In this document: positions 45,770-54,667 of the stretch, piece by piece | Position numbering within the stretch: position 1 is the stretch's first letter | Layout: each line of letters opens with the position of its first letter | Source: DTU015 sp964406505 | GTDB taxonomy: Bacteria; Bacillota; Sulfobacillia; Fermentithermobacillales; Fermentithermobacillaceae | NCBI GenBank assembly: GCA_964406505.1 | Contig: CAYORX010000008.1 | Span: 1 to 64,000, forward strand | Reading direction: 5' to 3' | Length of the DNA: 64,000 nt | The notes under the pieces: model-generated | The model's database searches: none | Told to the model about the DNA's origin: nothing | What the model saw: only the letters and a program-made list of their open reading frames with translations | Made by a program: the position numbers and the translations under genes

Positions 45770-45785
45770 TTGTACCTTCCCTCCC

Positions 45786-47642
45786 CTATACCTGCACGTA
45801 TTTCTTAAGTGATTCTTCAGGATACATACCCATAGCGATGAACCACTCTACTAGTTTCTTGTTGCGTTCTTCTACATTTTCTGGGAAAACGATTGGGCGG
45901 CCTCTACAGTCAATTAACACACCGACTACGCCACCGTTAATGGTTGTTTTCAGCTCATGTCCGGGGCCTCTGCCTAAGTCGAATTGCCTAGCTGGTCGAG
46001 CTGTAACTTCAACCGTTTTATCTTCGGGTATTTTTATCAATTTTATGGAACCGAAAGGTACTGATTCTTCGATCGTTTCTCCGTCAACTGTAAGATTAAC
46101 CTCAACACAAGGGGCTCCGAATTTTGCAGAACCGCTAGGCCCGACGGGGGCAATGGATGTGCCAAGTTTGACTAAGCAATCTCGATCGAACACCTGCATA
46201 GATGCTTTCGGGTGAATTGACGCTAATATACCTAACTGCGGCATCATAAAGATCGAGTCTACCGCCAACATAGTATCTGCCTCAGGTTGAAAAGCATCTA
46301 AAAGCATCATAGCAGCCTGCGGCCGTCTTGGCGCGTGAGACAACACTCCGCCTGAACCGATTAGCATACCAAGATCGGTCATATCAATATAAGTATCACC
46401 GCTGCCAGTTTGCTCAAAAGTATCACCAATCGTCCTTTGTTTGTGCACACCCCTAAGCCCAACCGCTAAACTCTTGTGATGCTCAAAAGCAAGACGCAGT
46501 GCTTCTCTGGCGATAGCTTGCTCAATTATCAATTCATCAAGGGTTTGAGGTATGGTTGTTGGACGAATCATCTTATTTCGTATCCTGTTTCTAAGAATTC
46601 CTTCTTCTATGAAGAATGGAATCCATCTCATGATTCTCTCCACACCAGCCTCAAGGAGCACGTTACAAATAGAATAGCTCATGCCTAAATTGGCCGAAAC
46701 GGTCCTGTTAAAATGTTCCTCAAATACAGAAAAAACGTCCGTAGTTGCTCCACCCGCGTCTACCCCTATAACGCTCATATTATATTCCTTGGAAGCTGTC
46801 TGCATACCGACACCAACAGCTCCGGGGGTCGGCATAATCGGAACCGGACTCCATTTCATTAATTTGTTGTAACCCGGTGCTTGTGCCATAACGTGTTCCA
46901 TAAACAAATTATGAATTTCTTCCCTAGCAGGCCCAAGCACTTCTGCTTCAAGAACAGGCCTTAAATTGTCAACTATTCTTAGGTCGGTTTTTTCGCCAAG
47001 AATATCGCCAATGTGCTTTCTGGCAAATTTGTTTCCGGCATAAATGATGGGCAACCTATAACCGATACCTAACCTCGGCTTTGGTTCGGCCGCTGAAATC
47101 AATTCGCCGATCTCGGCCACGTGAGTAATTGTACCGCCGTCGATCCCTCCAGAAAGAAGGATCATATCTGGCCTAAGATGCCTAATTCGTTCAATTTTTT
47201 CGTGAGGCCTGCGGCCATCATCTACGGAAATTACGTCCATTACAATTGCACCGGCTCCAAGTGCTGCTCTAGCCGCAGATTCCGCAGTCATAGTTTTAAC
47301 CACGCCTGCTACCATCATCTGAAGCCCGCCGCCAGCTGAAGAAGTAGACATATAAATGTCCACGCCTGAGCCGTCTGGCTGCGAAGGAGTGATCACTCCT
47401 TCATCATTCAGAAATTTTCTTCCCGTAAGCTCCTCGATTTCTCTCATAGCATTTCTAGCGCCCATTGTAACATCTTCAAAAGGCGCTTCAACTGTTGTCG
47501 GGGCTTCTCCCCGTACGATTAAGCGGTACTCATCATCAACCTTTTCAATAAGAATGGCTTTAGTTGTTGTAGAACCACAATCAGTAGCCAGAACAGACTT
47601 GATTTCTCTGTCCGGCTTAATCTCATTAGAATGTTCCTGCAC
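45786..47642 (-). CDS. MutL/GlmL-like ASKHA ATPase, copy 1
   Basis: 618 aa member of the MutL/GlmL family (glutamate mutase accessory group; not the mismatch-repair MutL). Phosphate-1 motif ATDCGSTTTKAIL is at about 19-31, phosphate-2 GVDAGGATTDVFSVF near 290, and GSGGVLSHAPRRPQA near 445. GlmL is thought to reactivate B12-dependent mutase; no mutase S/E genes are in this window, so the client is unknown. GTG start with GAGGGAGGGG 8 nt upstream. It pairs with the KOW protein just downstream. Confidence 0.8.
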   Translation of the reverse strand: MQEHSNEIKPDREIKSVLATDCGSTTTKAILIEKVDDEYRLIVRGEAPTTVEAPFEDVTMGARNAMREIEELTGRKFLNDEGVITPSQPDGSGVDIYMSTSSAGGGLQMMVAGVVKTMTAESAARAALGAGAIVMDVISVDDGRRPHEKIERIRHLRPDMILLSGGIDGGTITHVAEIGELISAAEPKPRLGIGYRLPIIYAGNKFARKHIGDILGEKTDLRIVDNLRPVLEAEVLGPAREEIHNLFMEHVMAQAPGYNKLMKWSPVPIMPTPGAVGVGMQTASKEYNMSVIGVDAGGATTDVFSVFEEHFNRTVSANLGMSYSICNVLLEAGVERIMRWIPFFIEEGILRNRIRNKMIRPTTIPQTLDELIIEQAIAREALRLAFEHHKSLAVGLRGVHKQRTIGDTFEQTGSGDTYIDMTDLGMLIGSGGVLSHAPRRPQAAMMLLDAFQPEADTMLAVDSIFMMPQLGILASIHPKASMQVFDRDCLVKLGTSIAPVGPSGSAKFGAPCVEVNLTVDGETIEESVPFGSIKLIKIPEDKTVEVTARPARQFDLGRGPGHELKTTINGGVVGVLIDCRGRPIVFPENVEERNKKLVEWFIAMGMYPEESLKKYVQV

Positions 47643-47670
47643 TAACTTTTCCCCTCCCTCACTGCCGCCA

Positions 47671-47709
47671 TCAATACATGAAATAATACCACATGGTTGA
47701 GTACGACAT
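47671..47709 (-). other. Possible 12-residue aromatic leader peptide
   Basis: ATG at 47709 opens a 12-codon frame, MSYSTMWYYFMY, with four Tyr, one Trp and one Phe. GGAGGAG lies 12 nt upstream, a spacing longer than usual, and no other gene uses that site. It ends 29 nt before the mutL copy-1 start. It could be chance; a leader role is speculation. Confidence 0.2.
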
Positions 47710-47737
47710 TAACTATATAAACTCCTCCTATGTTACA

Positions 47738-48145
47738 CTATTTTTTACTTTTATCCGAGGCCCTGTGATTATCTGATTCCATTTTCAACGCATCACCCAT
47801 CACAGAGTCTTTTACTTTCTTCTCTCGTTCTGCCTTTTTTAGAGCTCTGCGCTTTCTTTTTTCTTCTTCTTCCTCCATAGCGATAGCTTCAATTCTTTGA
47901 ATTAAAAGTTCTACATTTTCTCTATTATCAAAAAAGTAGGCGTAATCCTCAAAAGTCCGAAAGAACACTCCGACTATGGGCGCAAAAAAATGCATGGCCT
48001 GTCCGCCTATATAACTTAGCGGCTTGTGCATTTCAAGAAAGAAAATCGCAGGCACCATCATACCGTATTGTTTAATTCTGTTTGCAATAGCTTCGATTAG
48101 CTCATCTCGCCGCTTATTATCAATCGGTTCTCGAAAATTAATCAT
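47738..48145 (-). CDS. Small conserved-looking unknown protein
   Basis: 135 aa. The N-terminal half (INFREPIDNKRRDELIEAI, FFLEMHKPLSYIGGQAM) includes a moderately hydrophobic stretch near 38-62 that may sit at the membrane. The C-terminal half is highly charged (EEEEEKRKRR) and likely helical or a coiled coil. No family recognised. It lies between the two MutL/KOW modules, and so may be a third part of the system. Confidence 0.6.
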   Translation of the reverse strand: MINFREPIDNKRRDELIEAIANRIKQYGMMVPAIFFLEMHKPLSYIGGQAMHFFAPIVGVFFRTFEDYAYFFDNRENVELLIQRIEAIAMEEEEEKRKRRALKKAEREKKVKDSVMGDALKMESDNHRASDKSKK

Positions 48146-48286
48146 TTATTCAATCTCCCCTCCTACCTTCGGTGATAGCTTTGTCTCTATTTTACAATAT
48201 TTCAGGCAATTACTTGCAAGCATTTAATTCCAGAAAAATATGGTACATCGGTTGTCGACGCTATCTTACCGCAAAATACAGGGTCT

Positions 48287-49645
48287 TCAAAGCAATTCAA
48301 CGTTAGCTCTAGGAACATAAACTTCGTTGTCGTCAGAAATCTGAACTTTAACCACAGGAACTTTTGCTTCGGTTTCAATAGCTACCGGTTCTCGTTTAAT
48401 TTCAACAATTTTCCCCACGGCACCAAAATAAGGTTCATTAATTACACGAACATCTTTTCCGACGCGCAAGTCAACATCTAGATCGGTTTCAATTTCGATA
48501 TCACCTTCATAATCAGGGAACGGAACAATTATTTCAGGCCTAATAGCACCTGCTCTAATCTGTGTAGCCCCGTTTATAGAAGCTAATCTTCCTTCGAGAT
48601 CAGCCAAAGTCGCCCATACTTCCTTTCGCATAGATAGGTGCCCAAAACCTTCCATCAAAATCACGGTCATATTGATATCTTCCTGCCCCGTTATACCCAC
48701 GCCGAGTTTAACACCCAACGATTGAGTTAAATTAAAATAGTTAACTGTTCCGGTAACTACCCCCCTTACACCGACTTCCAGTGCCTTTGATAACGCCTCA
48801 TTGGTTGCGAAGGCTCCCCCAACTATAATTTTATCTTTACAGTCTGGTGTAATCATATCCGCTTCCAGTATTTCATCCGGCCCTGAGGTAACCATTTTCA
48901 GTTCGCCGTACACCTCGCGCCCTAATCCAAACACCCCGTTTAACCGAATCCCAGGCGTATCTACAATGCATCCGCGATTTTCGATAACTTCAGACACTGT
49001 ACCTTGCACATATCCTCGCACAACAACTTCTCTAAAAGGTCTAGATATGGTGACTTTACCCGTTTTACAGCAAACTTTGGAGATAATACCCGACACAGGA
49101 GCTACCGCCGTAGTGGTAAAAAAGGCTTGCGCCTCCCCTTTTTTAGCTACCATTTGGCCTCGTTTGATCTCTTGCCCTACTTGCCTCAACATATGCTTAG
49201 GCAATTCATGCGGTCTACATTTTATCTCAAAGGCAACATCAAAGGTCACCGGGGGTTCTTCCCTACCAAATTCTTCCCGAATAGTTATTCTTCCGGAACG
49301 AACAGAAACATCTTCTATTATCCCATCAGTAGGTGAAGTAATTTCTTTCCTACCATATATTCCCTCGTCTGCCCGTGCAATGGCGTCTTGGGTTTTAACT
49401 CTGTCTCCGATATTTTTAAGCATACAATCTTTTAATTGCGAAGGCTTGACGCCGAGCAACCGTGCACCTGGAATTACCCAGGGAATACCCGGCCTGAGAG
49501 CAATTTTAGCAACTGGTGTATCAGGATAAACAACATCACCTATCTTTACCAAAACTTCTCCAGGCAAGGGCAACCTTCTCACTTTTCTTATGAGTTCAAT
49601 CTGATTTTTAGTACTATCTGAAAAGGAATCTGAAAAGACCGCCAC
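48287..49645 (-). CDS. Multi-barrel protein with C-terminal KOW-like segment, copy 2
   Basis: 452 aa paralogue of the 374 aa protein at 44645-45769. Matching blocks: RRLPLPGEVLVKIGD, a GGAFATNEALSKA block, ASINGATQIRAGAIRPEIIVP minus its edge, and VRVINEPYFGAVGKIVEI. It carries one extra barrel-like module of about 80 residues (near 115-200, with SPTDGIIEDVSVRSGRITI and a second APVSGIISKVCCKTGKVTI), which accounts for the length difference. It starts inside the end of the MutL copy 2 gene (32-nt overlap), so the two are coupled. Confidence 0.6.
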   Translation of the reverse strand: MAVFSDSFSDSTKNQIELIRKVRRLPLPGEVLVKIGDVVYPDTPVAKIALRPGIPWVIPGARLLGVKPSQLKDCMLKNIGDRVKTQDAIARADEGIYGRKEITSPTDGIIEDVSVRSGRITIREEFGREEPPVTFDVAFEIKCRPHELPKHMLRQVGQEIKRGQMVAKKGEAQAFFTTTAVAPVSGIISKVCCKTGKVTISRPFREVVVRGYVQGTVSEVIENRGCIVDTPGIRLNGVFGLGREVYGELKMVTSGPDEILEADMITPDCKDKIIVGGAFATNEALSKALEVGVRGVVTGTVNYFNLTQSLGVKLGVGITGQEDINMTVILMEGFGHLSMRKEVWATLADLEGRLASINGATQIRAGAIRPEIIVPFPDYEGDIEIETDLDVDLRVGKDVRVINEPYFGAVGKIVEIKREPVAIETEAKVPVVKVQISDDNEVYVPRANVELL

Positions 49646-51509
49646 GTTTTTTCTCCCCTTTTATCTCTGTTTGTTTAACCGGATACTTTTCTTGTAATTC
49701 AGAAATAAGATCTGCCGGGTACACTTTCATAGATTCCAACCATGAAGTAACTTTAGCTACACGCTCAAATTCCGTTTCAGGCATGTTTATAGGCCTACCT
49801 CTGCCATCTAAAATGATTCCTACAAGTCCCCCATGAAGCTGCTTGTCTACAGTGTTTCCCTTACCGGCACCTATGTCTACACGTCCGCTAGCAGGTTGAA
49901 TAGTGCACGATGCAATTTCGCCCACCCCTAAGGGAACGACACTAATTTCCCCGCTATCGATCTTATGTTCCAAAATTTGGCCATCAGGCATGGTGATGCT
50001 AATCGAAGCTAACTTACCGCTACGGCTTGGTTGACCAACAGGTGCCACCACCGTACCCAATCTCACTAAACAGTCTTTTTCAAACACCTCCGCCGCAATT
50101 TCCGGATACACGGATGAGAGCACGCCTAAGTGAGGCATCATAAAAATTGAGTCTACGGCTAACTGGGTCACTCCTTCGGGCTGAAATGCATCCATAAGCA
50201 TTAAGGCTGCCTGCTCCCGCCTAGGTGCGTGTGATAAAACACCACCTGAACCTACTAGCATATCAAGATGCATCATATTGATAATATCCCGGCCCGATGC
50301 TTTAGCTACCCCGGCATCGCGACCAAATCCAACTACCTCTTCTTCAACTTTTTTAGCGAGGCTTTTATGATGTTCGAAACTGAGCCTTAATGCTTCCCTA
50401 GCAAGCGCCTGTTCAATTACGAGGTGGTACAAAGTTTGAGGTATTGTAGTGGGTCTAACCATTTTATTGGCGATCCAATCAGAAATTTGCGACTGATCCA
50501 TACTAAACGGTACCCACCGCAAAATATGTTCAAAGCCTGCTTCTTCAAGTACATTACAAATGGAATAGCTCATACCTAGATTTGCAGAAACAGTTCGGGT
50601 AAAAGTATCCTCGAAATACGAAAATACGTCGGTAGTAGCCCCTCCGATGTCAACACCAATTATCGTTTCATTTTGTTGTTCAGCAAGCACTCTTATTAAA
50701 GTTCCTACGGCACCTGGCGTTGGCATAATGGTGGTATCCACTAGTTCCATAAGATCACCGTATCCAGGTGCTTGGGCCATAACGTGATTCATAAATAGAT
50801 CATGTATCGCTTCTCTGGCGGGACCAAGATTTTCGATATCGTGGCGCGGTCTTAAGTTTTGGGCGAGATGAACATCCATCGTTTCACCACAAATTTCGAT
50901 TACGATATCTTGAGCATCAACATTTCCCGCATAAATCAAGGGCAATTTATAAGTAGCACCGAAGCGAGGTTGGGGATTTGCTTGTTTAATAATCTCAGCA
51001 ATTAGAGCGATATAAGCAACAGAACCACCATCAACCCCACCTGACACCAAAAGTATATCTGGCCGCAATTCTGTTATACGTGTAATCTGTTCCGACTGAG
51101 ATCTTCCATCGTCAACGGAAATAACGTCTAACACTACTGCACCCGCCCCAAGGGCCGCCCTATGAGCTGAACTTGCACTTATGGTATTTACCAAACCGGC
51201 AACCATCATTTGAAGCCCGCCCCCGGCAGAAGATGTAGAAACATACATATCTACACCTTTTTTACCTTGTCTCGGCCTAATTAAACTTCCTGACTCGTCA
51301 AGGATGGGCCTATCTACAAGTTCTTCTATACGCCTTACAGCATTCCTTACACCTATCATGACATTTTCCCATGGGACCTCTACCGTTGTCGGCATTTCTC
51401 CACGTGTAGTAAGCCTGTACTCATCGCCACACTTTTCAATAAGAATAGCCTTAGTAGTGGTGGACCCAACGTCTGTAGCTAAAATGCATTGTATCTCTTT
51501 TTTACCCAA
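49614..51509 (-). CDS. MutL/GlmL-like ASKHA ATPase, copy 2
   Basis: 631 aa paralogue of the ATPase at 45786-47642. ATDVGSTTTKAILIEK opens it, then LLVSGGVDGG near 165, GVDIGGATTDVFSYF near 295 and GSGGVLSHAPRREQAA near 445. The C-terminus carries a basic tail (KGEKKRGGLFRFLFR) absent from copy 1, which could bind membrane or nucleic acid. TTG start with AAGGAGGGG 6 nt upstream. Same pairing with a KOW protein as copy 1. Confidence 0.8.
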   Translation of the reverse strand: MGKKEIQCILATDVGSTTTKAILIEKCGDEYRLTTRGEMPTTVEVPWENVMIGVRNAVRRIEELVDRPILDESGSLIRPRQGKKGVDMYVSTSSAGGGLQMMVAGLVNTISASSAHRAALGAGAVVLDVISVDDGRSQSEQITRITELRPDILLVSGGVDGGSVAYIALIAEIIKQANPQPRFGATYKLPLIYAGNVDAQDIVIEICGETMDVHLAQNLRPRHDIENLGPAREAIHDLFMNHVMAQAPGYGDLMELVDTTIMPTPGAVGTLIRVLAEQQNETIIGVDIGGATTDVFSYFEDTFTRTVSANLGMSYSICNVLEEAGFEHILRWVPFSMDQSQISDWIANKMVRPTTIPQTLYHLVIEQALAREALRLSFEHHKSLAKKVEEEVVGFGRDAGVAKASGRDIINMMHLDMLVGSGGVLSHAPRREQAALMLMDAFQPEGVTQLAVDSIFMMPHLGVLSSVYPEIAAEVFEKDCLVRLGTVVAPVGQPSRSGKLASISITMPDGQILEHKIDSGEISVVPLGVGEIASCTIQPASGRVDIGAGKGNTVDKQLHGGLVGIILDGRGRPINMPETEFERVAKVTSWLESMKVYPADLISELQEKYPVKQTEIKGEKKRGGLFRFLFR

Positions 51510-51609
51510 AACAGACCCCTCCTTGTCCTCCCTATCAACAATTAGAATTAAAAACTATGAAAGCGTTGAATTTGTAGTGTATTTGCGAGGCTGTGGAACA
51601 ATGAAACTG

Positions 51610-52275
51610 CTAGGATTTTTTTCGTGAGCGAAATTTACGTATACGCTCAAACGCCGATCGCAGTCCCCCTCTATCTTCTTTCTTAGCATCTTCTACAGAA
51701 TATGCTTCGTGTAGGGGCTTTAATTTCGATTCTACTATTTTAAGTATCTCGTCTTTATTGGAGCCATCTTCTTTATAGTAAAGAAACAACCCCTCCCGCA
51801 ACCGACCTCGTAAAGTTCGCGTATCATGTGTTAAAAATACACCATCATCAAACTCTCTATAAGCTAAAAATCTGTCCCAACGGCGAATATCCCTTGCCAT
51901 AAATGTTTTGTAGCCTACTGTTTCCTCGGTCAAAATAAATTTTACTGGGAAAAGATACGGGGCTAAACGATTAGTAAAAATAATGGTAATAATCGCTACA
52001 AAAAAGAATTGTGGTACCGCCCAATAAGCCATGCCCATACTCGCCAAAAGGGAAGCTACTACTACAACTGCAACTAACGGTCGTTTGGGCAGAAGCCAAT
52101 TTTCCCAACTGTATAGTTCAACATCTTCCTTTACTTCCTCTTTCTTGTCAACCGGACTTTCTTCTTCAATCTCGGTTTCTGGTTTTTCGTCAGGTACTAT
52201 TCGTCTTAGGTATGAAGGTCTCCCGGTGCTCGACCGAGTATTCCCCGCTTTAAACTTTCTGTTTTCTTGGGACAT
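51610..52275 (-). CDS. Unknown two-helix membrane protein
   Basis: 221 aa. Residues about 1-70 are charged and disordered-looking. Two membrane helices follow near 71-90 and 95-115, and then a ~100-residue basic cytosolic domain (YKTFMARDIRRWDRFLAYREF). The architecture resembles small PH-like membrane proteins, but I cannot name it. ATG 52275 has GAGGAGG 6 nt upstream. First gene of the MutL/KOW operon, ~100 nt ahead of MutL copy 2. Confidence 0.6.
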   Translation of the reverse strand: MSQENRKFKAGNTRSSTGRPSYLRRIVPDEKPETEIEEESPVDKKEEVKEDVELYSWENWLLPKRPLVAVVVVASLLASMGMAYWAVPQFFFVAIITIIFTNRLAPYLFPVKFILTEETVGYKTFMARDIRRWDRFLAYREFDDGVFLTHDTRTLRGRLREGLFLYYKEDGSNKDEILKIVESKLKPLHEAYSVEDAKKEDRGGLRSAFERIRKFRSRKKS

Positions 52276-52404
52276 TGCAAACCTCCTCAAACGCTGCCTA
52301 TAGAGCATTAAACTTTTTGCAAAAAGGTTTTGTATGCCATTCGACAGTTTTTACTTTTATCCTGCTGGTAATGGCATTTCTACAAATAGCCATGAGTTTT
52401 GTGT

Positions 52405-53538
52405 TTATTTGAAAGTTTGTCGACTTTTCAAGATATCGATAACCTTTTGTACTGGTAAACCTATCCTCAAATTATTATCCCGACCCTCCATGGTTTTAGC
52501 AGCAAATAGTGAATTAAGTATCGCTTCTTCGGTAGATTCAACAGAAGCAGCAAAAATATATCCCAATTCTCGGGAACCATCGCGCAACCGTTTCTCTGTG
52601 ACAAAAGAAGAAGCGCTTTTATGGTTTATACGATTAGCAGTAGAAAAAGACACTACAAAGTCACCGCTTCCATTTGAAAAGACTGAGCCTACACGCGCAA
52701 GCCCACCTTGGCATCTTTTGGCGATCCTCAAAAGCTGTCTATCTGAAACCGGCGCATCTGTAGCTAGCACAACCACTATAGAACCTGGTAAACTTTCAGG
52801 TTGTGTTTCAAGAAATTCTTTAAGTTGTTTCCCTACGGGTACTCCAGATATCAAAAGGTTTTCCATTTTACCGAAATTCGACATTACCAATACACCAACT
52901 GTCCACGTTTCAGCACCAACTTCTATACGTCTGGATGCTGTACCTATGCCTCCCTTGAATCCAAAACACGACATTCCGGTGCCGCCTCCTACGTTTCCTT
53001 CATCCACCGGACCAGAAGCAGCAGCATCTAACGCAGAAAACACGTGGTGTTTACCTACATGCCTACCTCTAATATCGTTCAAAAAACCATCATTACACTC
53101 TAACACCAAAGGATTCACTGTGCCAGTATCTACACCGATTTCGGGATTAGAGTCAAGCATATACTCGCAAAGAGCATCCCATGCCCGACCAACACTTAAA
53201 GTATTGGTTAAAATGATAGGAGTCTCAATATTCCCTAGCTCTTGTACCTGGGCAATGCCTGTTGCTTTGCCAAATCCATTAATGACATAAATTGCGCCGG
53301 GAACTTTTTCTTTGAACAAATTGCCCGGGTGAGGCTTAATGGCTGTTACACCGGTTCTAACAGGTCCTTCGCCTTGAACGAGAGTTCCGCTACCTTTTAT
53401 TATAGTAGAGTGCCCTACGAGAACACCCGGCACATCAGTAATAGCGTTAAAACGCCCTGTGGGAAGATGTCCGATACAAATGCCGTAGCCCCTACACCGT
53501 AGATTTGAACCATTTTTCGATTTAAACTGAGTTTCCAT
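52405..53538 (-). CDS. P1-family peptidase (DmpA-like aminopeptidase/esterase)
   Basis: 377 aa N-terminal-nucleophile family protein that self-cleaves into two chains. Hallmarks: NAITDVPGVLVGHST, TGVTAIKPH, GNVGGGTGMSCFGFKGGIG with GTASRR after it, and VVLATDAPVSDRQL. Substrates in the family include D-amino-acid amides and beta-aminopeptides; the one here is unknown. Next to a class I amidotransferase-like hydrolase, it may be part of peptide or gamma-glutamyl salvage. Confidence 0.9.
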   Translation of the reverse strand: METQFKSKNGSNLRCRGYGICIGHLPTGRFNAITDVPGVLVGHSTIIKGSGTLVQGEGPVRTGVTAIKPHPGNLFKEKVPGAIYVINGFGKATGIAQVQELGNIETPIILTNTLSVGRAWDALCEYMLDSNPEIGVDTGTVNPLVLECNDGFLNDIRGRHVGKHHVFSALDAAASGPVDEGNVGGGTGMSCFGFKGGIGTASRRIEVGAETWTVGVLVMSNFGKMENLLISGVPVGKQLKEFLETQPESLPGSIVVVLATDAPVSDRQLLRIAKRCQGGLARVGSVFSNGSGDFVVSFSTANRINHKSASSFVTEKRLRDGSRELGYIFAASVESTEEAILNSLFAAKTMEGRDNNLRIGLPVQKVIDILKSRQTFK

Positions 53539-53560
53539 AAATTAAAACCCCCGGTTGACC

Positions 53561-54262
53561 TTAAAATGCCTTAGATGCTTCCACAAGAGCCTGGTAAGGT
53601 TTAATAAAAATTGGATCGTGTTTCCACATAGCTTCAGGATGCCATTGCAATAAAAGCACAAAATTCTTTCTCGCTTCAACTACCTCAGCAATACCGTCTA
53701 GCGCCCTGCCTGTAACAGTTAAGCCATCCCCAGGTTCTCTTACGGACTGATGATGATATGAATTGACCGAAAGTTTGCCGGTTCCAAATATCTCAAAAGC
53801 TAAAGAATCATCATCTAGCACAACTTCGTGCGTACCATACCATTTGGGAGCCTCTTGTCTGTGTTTCATGGCACCACCGATTTGAGAAGATATATCTTGT
53901 ACCAGTGTCCCCCCCGCAGCAACGTTAACGATTTGGCATCCTCTGCATAACCCTAAAATCGGCAATCCCGATTTAAGGGATTTTTCGGCGAGAAAAAGTT
54001 CTAATTCATCAAGACGTGGATTTATCTTTCCGAGTTTAGGCAAAGGACGCTCTCTATACCTGGCGGGATCGACATCTGCTCCGCCCGGGAAAACGATGCC
54101 ATCTAACTTCGATAAGATCAATTCTCCATGGCTTTTTTCTACCATGGGTATTAATAAAGGTATTCCACCTGCTTCAGCCACCGATTCAACATAAGCATGG
54201 GGCGTAATTGAAGACATTCTATCTTCGTTCCAACTAGAAACGATACCAATTAGTGGTTTCAT
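53561..54262 (-). CDS. Class I glutamine amidotransferase-like hydrolase (peptidase C26, PuuD-like)
   Basis: 233 aa. The Cys nucleophile is in GLCRGCQIVNVAAGG, and the His-Glu pair in LLQWHPEAMW. PGGADVDPARY is typical of gamma-glutamyl-gamma-aminobutyrate hydrolase-type enzymes. ATG close behind a GGGGGAG site. Lies 22 nt upstream of the P1 peptidase. Confidence 0.85.
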   Translation of the reverse strand: MKPLIGIVSSWNEDRMSSITPHAYVESVAEAGGIPLLIPMVEKSHGELILSKLDGIVFPGGADVDPARYRERPLPKLGKINPRLDELELFLAEKSLKSGLPILGLCRGCQIVNVAAGGTLVQDISSQIGGAMKHRQEAPKWYGTHEVVLDDDSLAFEIFGTGKLSVNSYHHQSVREPGDGLTVTGRALDGIAEVVEARKNFVLLLQWHPEAMWKHDPIFIKPYQALVEASKAF

Positions 54263-54316
54263 TTACACTCTCCCCCTAGAATTAATTCGAATCTTTTAAT
54301 CGACAGATCATGTTAG

Positions 54317-54667
54317 TTAAAGAGATTTGACCCCTAAAGAAATCTTCAGCGCTTCATCCACTTGCGACATAATGTTATCTTCGATCTTCGCCACTTTTTC
54401 TTTTAGACGTTTTTTATCTATAGTCCTTATTTGCTCGAGCAAAATCACTGAATCCTTTTCAAGATTTGAAATATCGGCAGGAAGTTCCACATGTGTGGGT
54501 AATCTTGCCTTTTGAATTTGAGAAGTAATCGCAGAAATAATTACCGTGGGGCTATACTTGTTCCCTATATCGTTTTGAATGATCAAAACAGGCCTAAATC
54601 CTCCTTGTTCTGAACCAAGAACAGGGTTTAAATCCGCGTAATAAATGTCGCCTCTGTAGGGCACCAA
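54317..54667 (-). CDS. MazF/PemK-type endoribonuclease toxin (EndoA-like)
   Basis: 116 aa sequence-specific mRNA interferase. RGDIYYADLNPVLGSEQGG, RPVLIIQND and the PTHVELP and LLEQIRTIDKKRL motifs match Bacillus NdoA. TTG start with GGAGG 9 nt upstream, right after the antitoxin stop. The acpS-nnrD-RHH-mazF order resembles the B. subtilis acpS-ydcC-alr-ndoAI-ndoA region, without alr. Confidence 0.93.
   Translation of the reverse strand: MVPYRGDIYYADLNPVLGSEQGGFRPVLIIQNDIGNKYSPTVIISAITSQIQKARLPTHVELPADISNLEKDSVILLEQIRTIDKKRLKEKVAKIEDNIMSQVDEALKISLGVKSL

Noticed and set aside
48801..49529. 242-codon open frame on the plus strand
   Set aside because: Antisense to KOW-barrel copy 2, whose sequence is supported by its paralogue; Ser/Thr/Pro-rich shadow composition.
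45786..51509. MutL name suggesting DNA mismatch repair
   Set aside because: The sequences have ASKHA phosphate motifs of the GlmL-type family, not the GHKL ATPase motifs of mismatch-repair MutL.
52334..53290. 318-codon open frame on the plus strand
   Set aside because: It lies antisense to the P1 peptidase, which has clear family motifs; no RBS or protein-family features on the plus strand.
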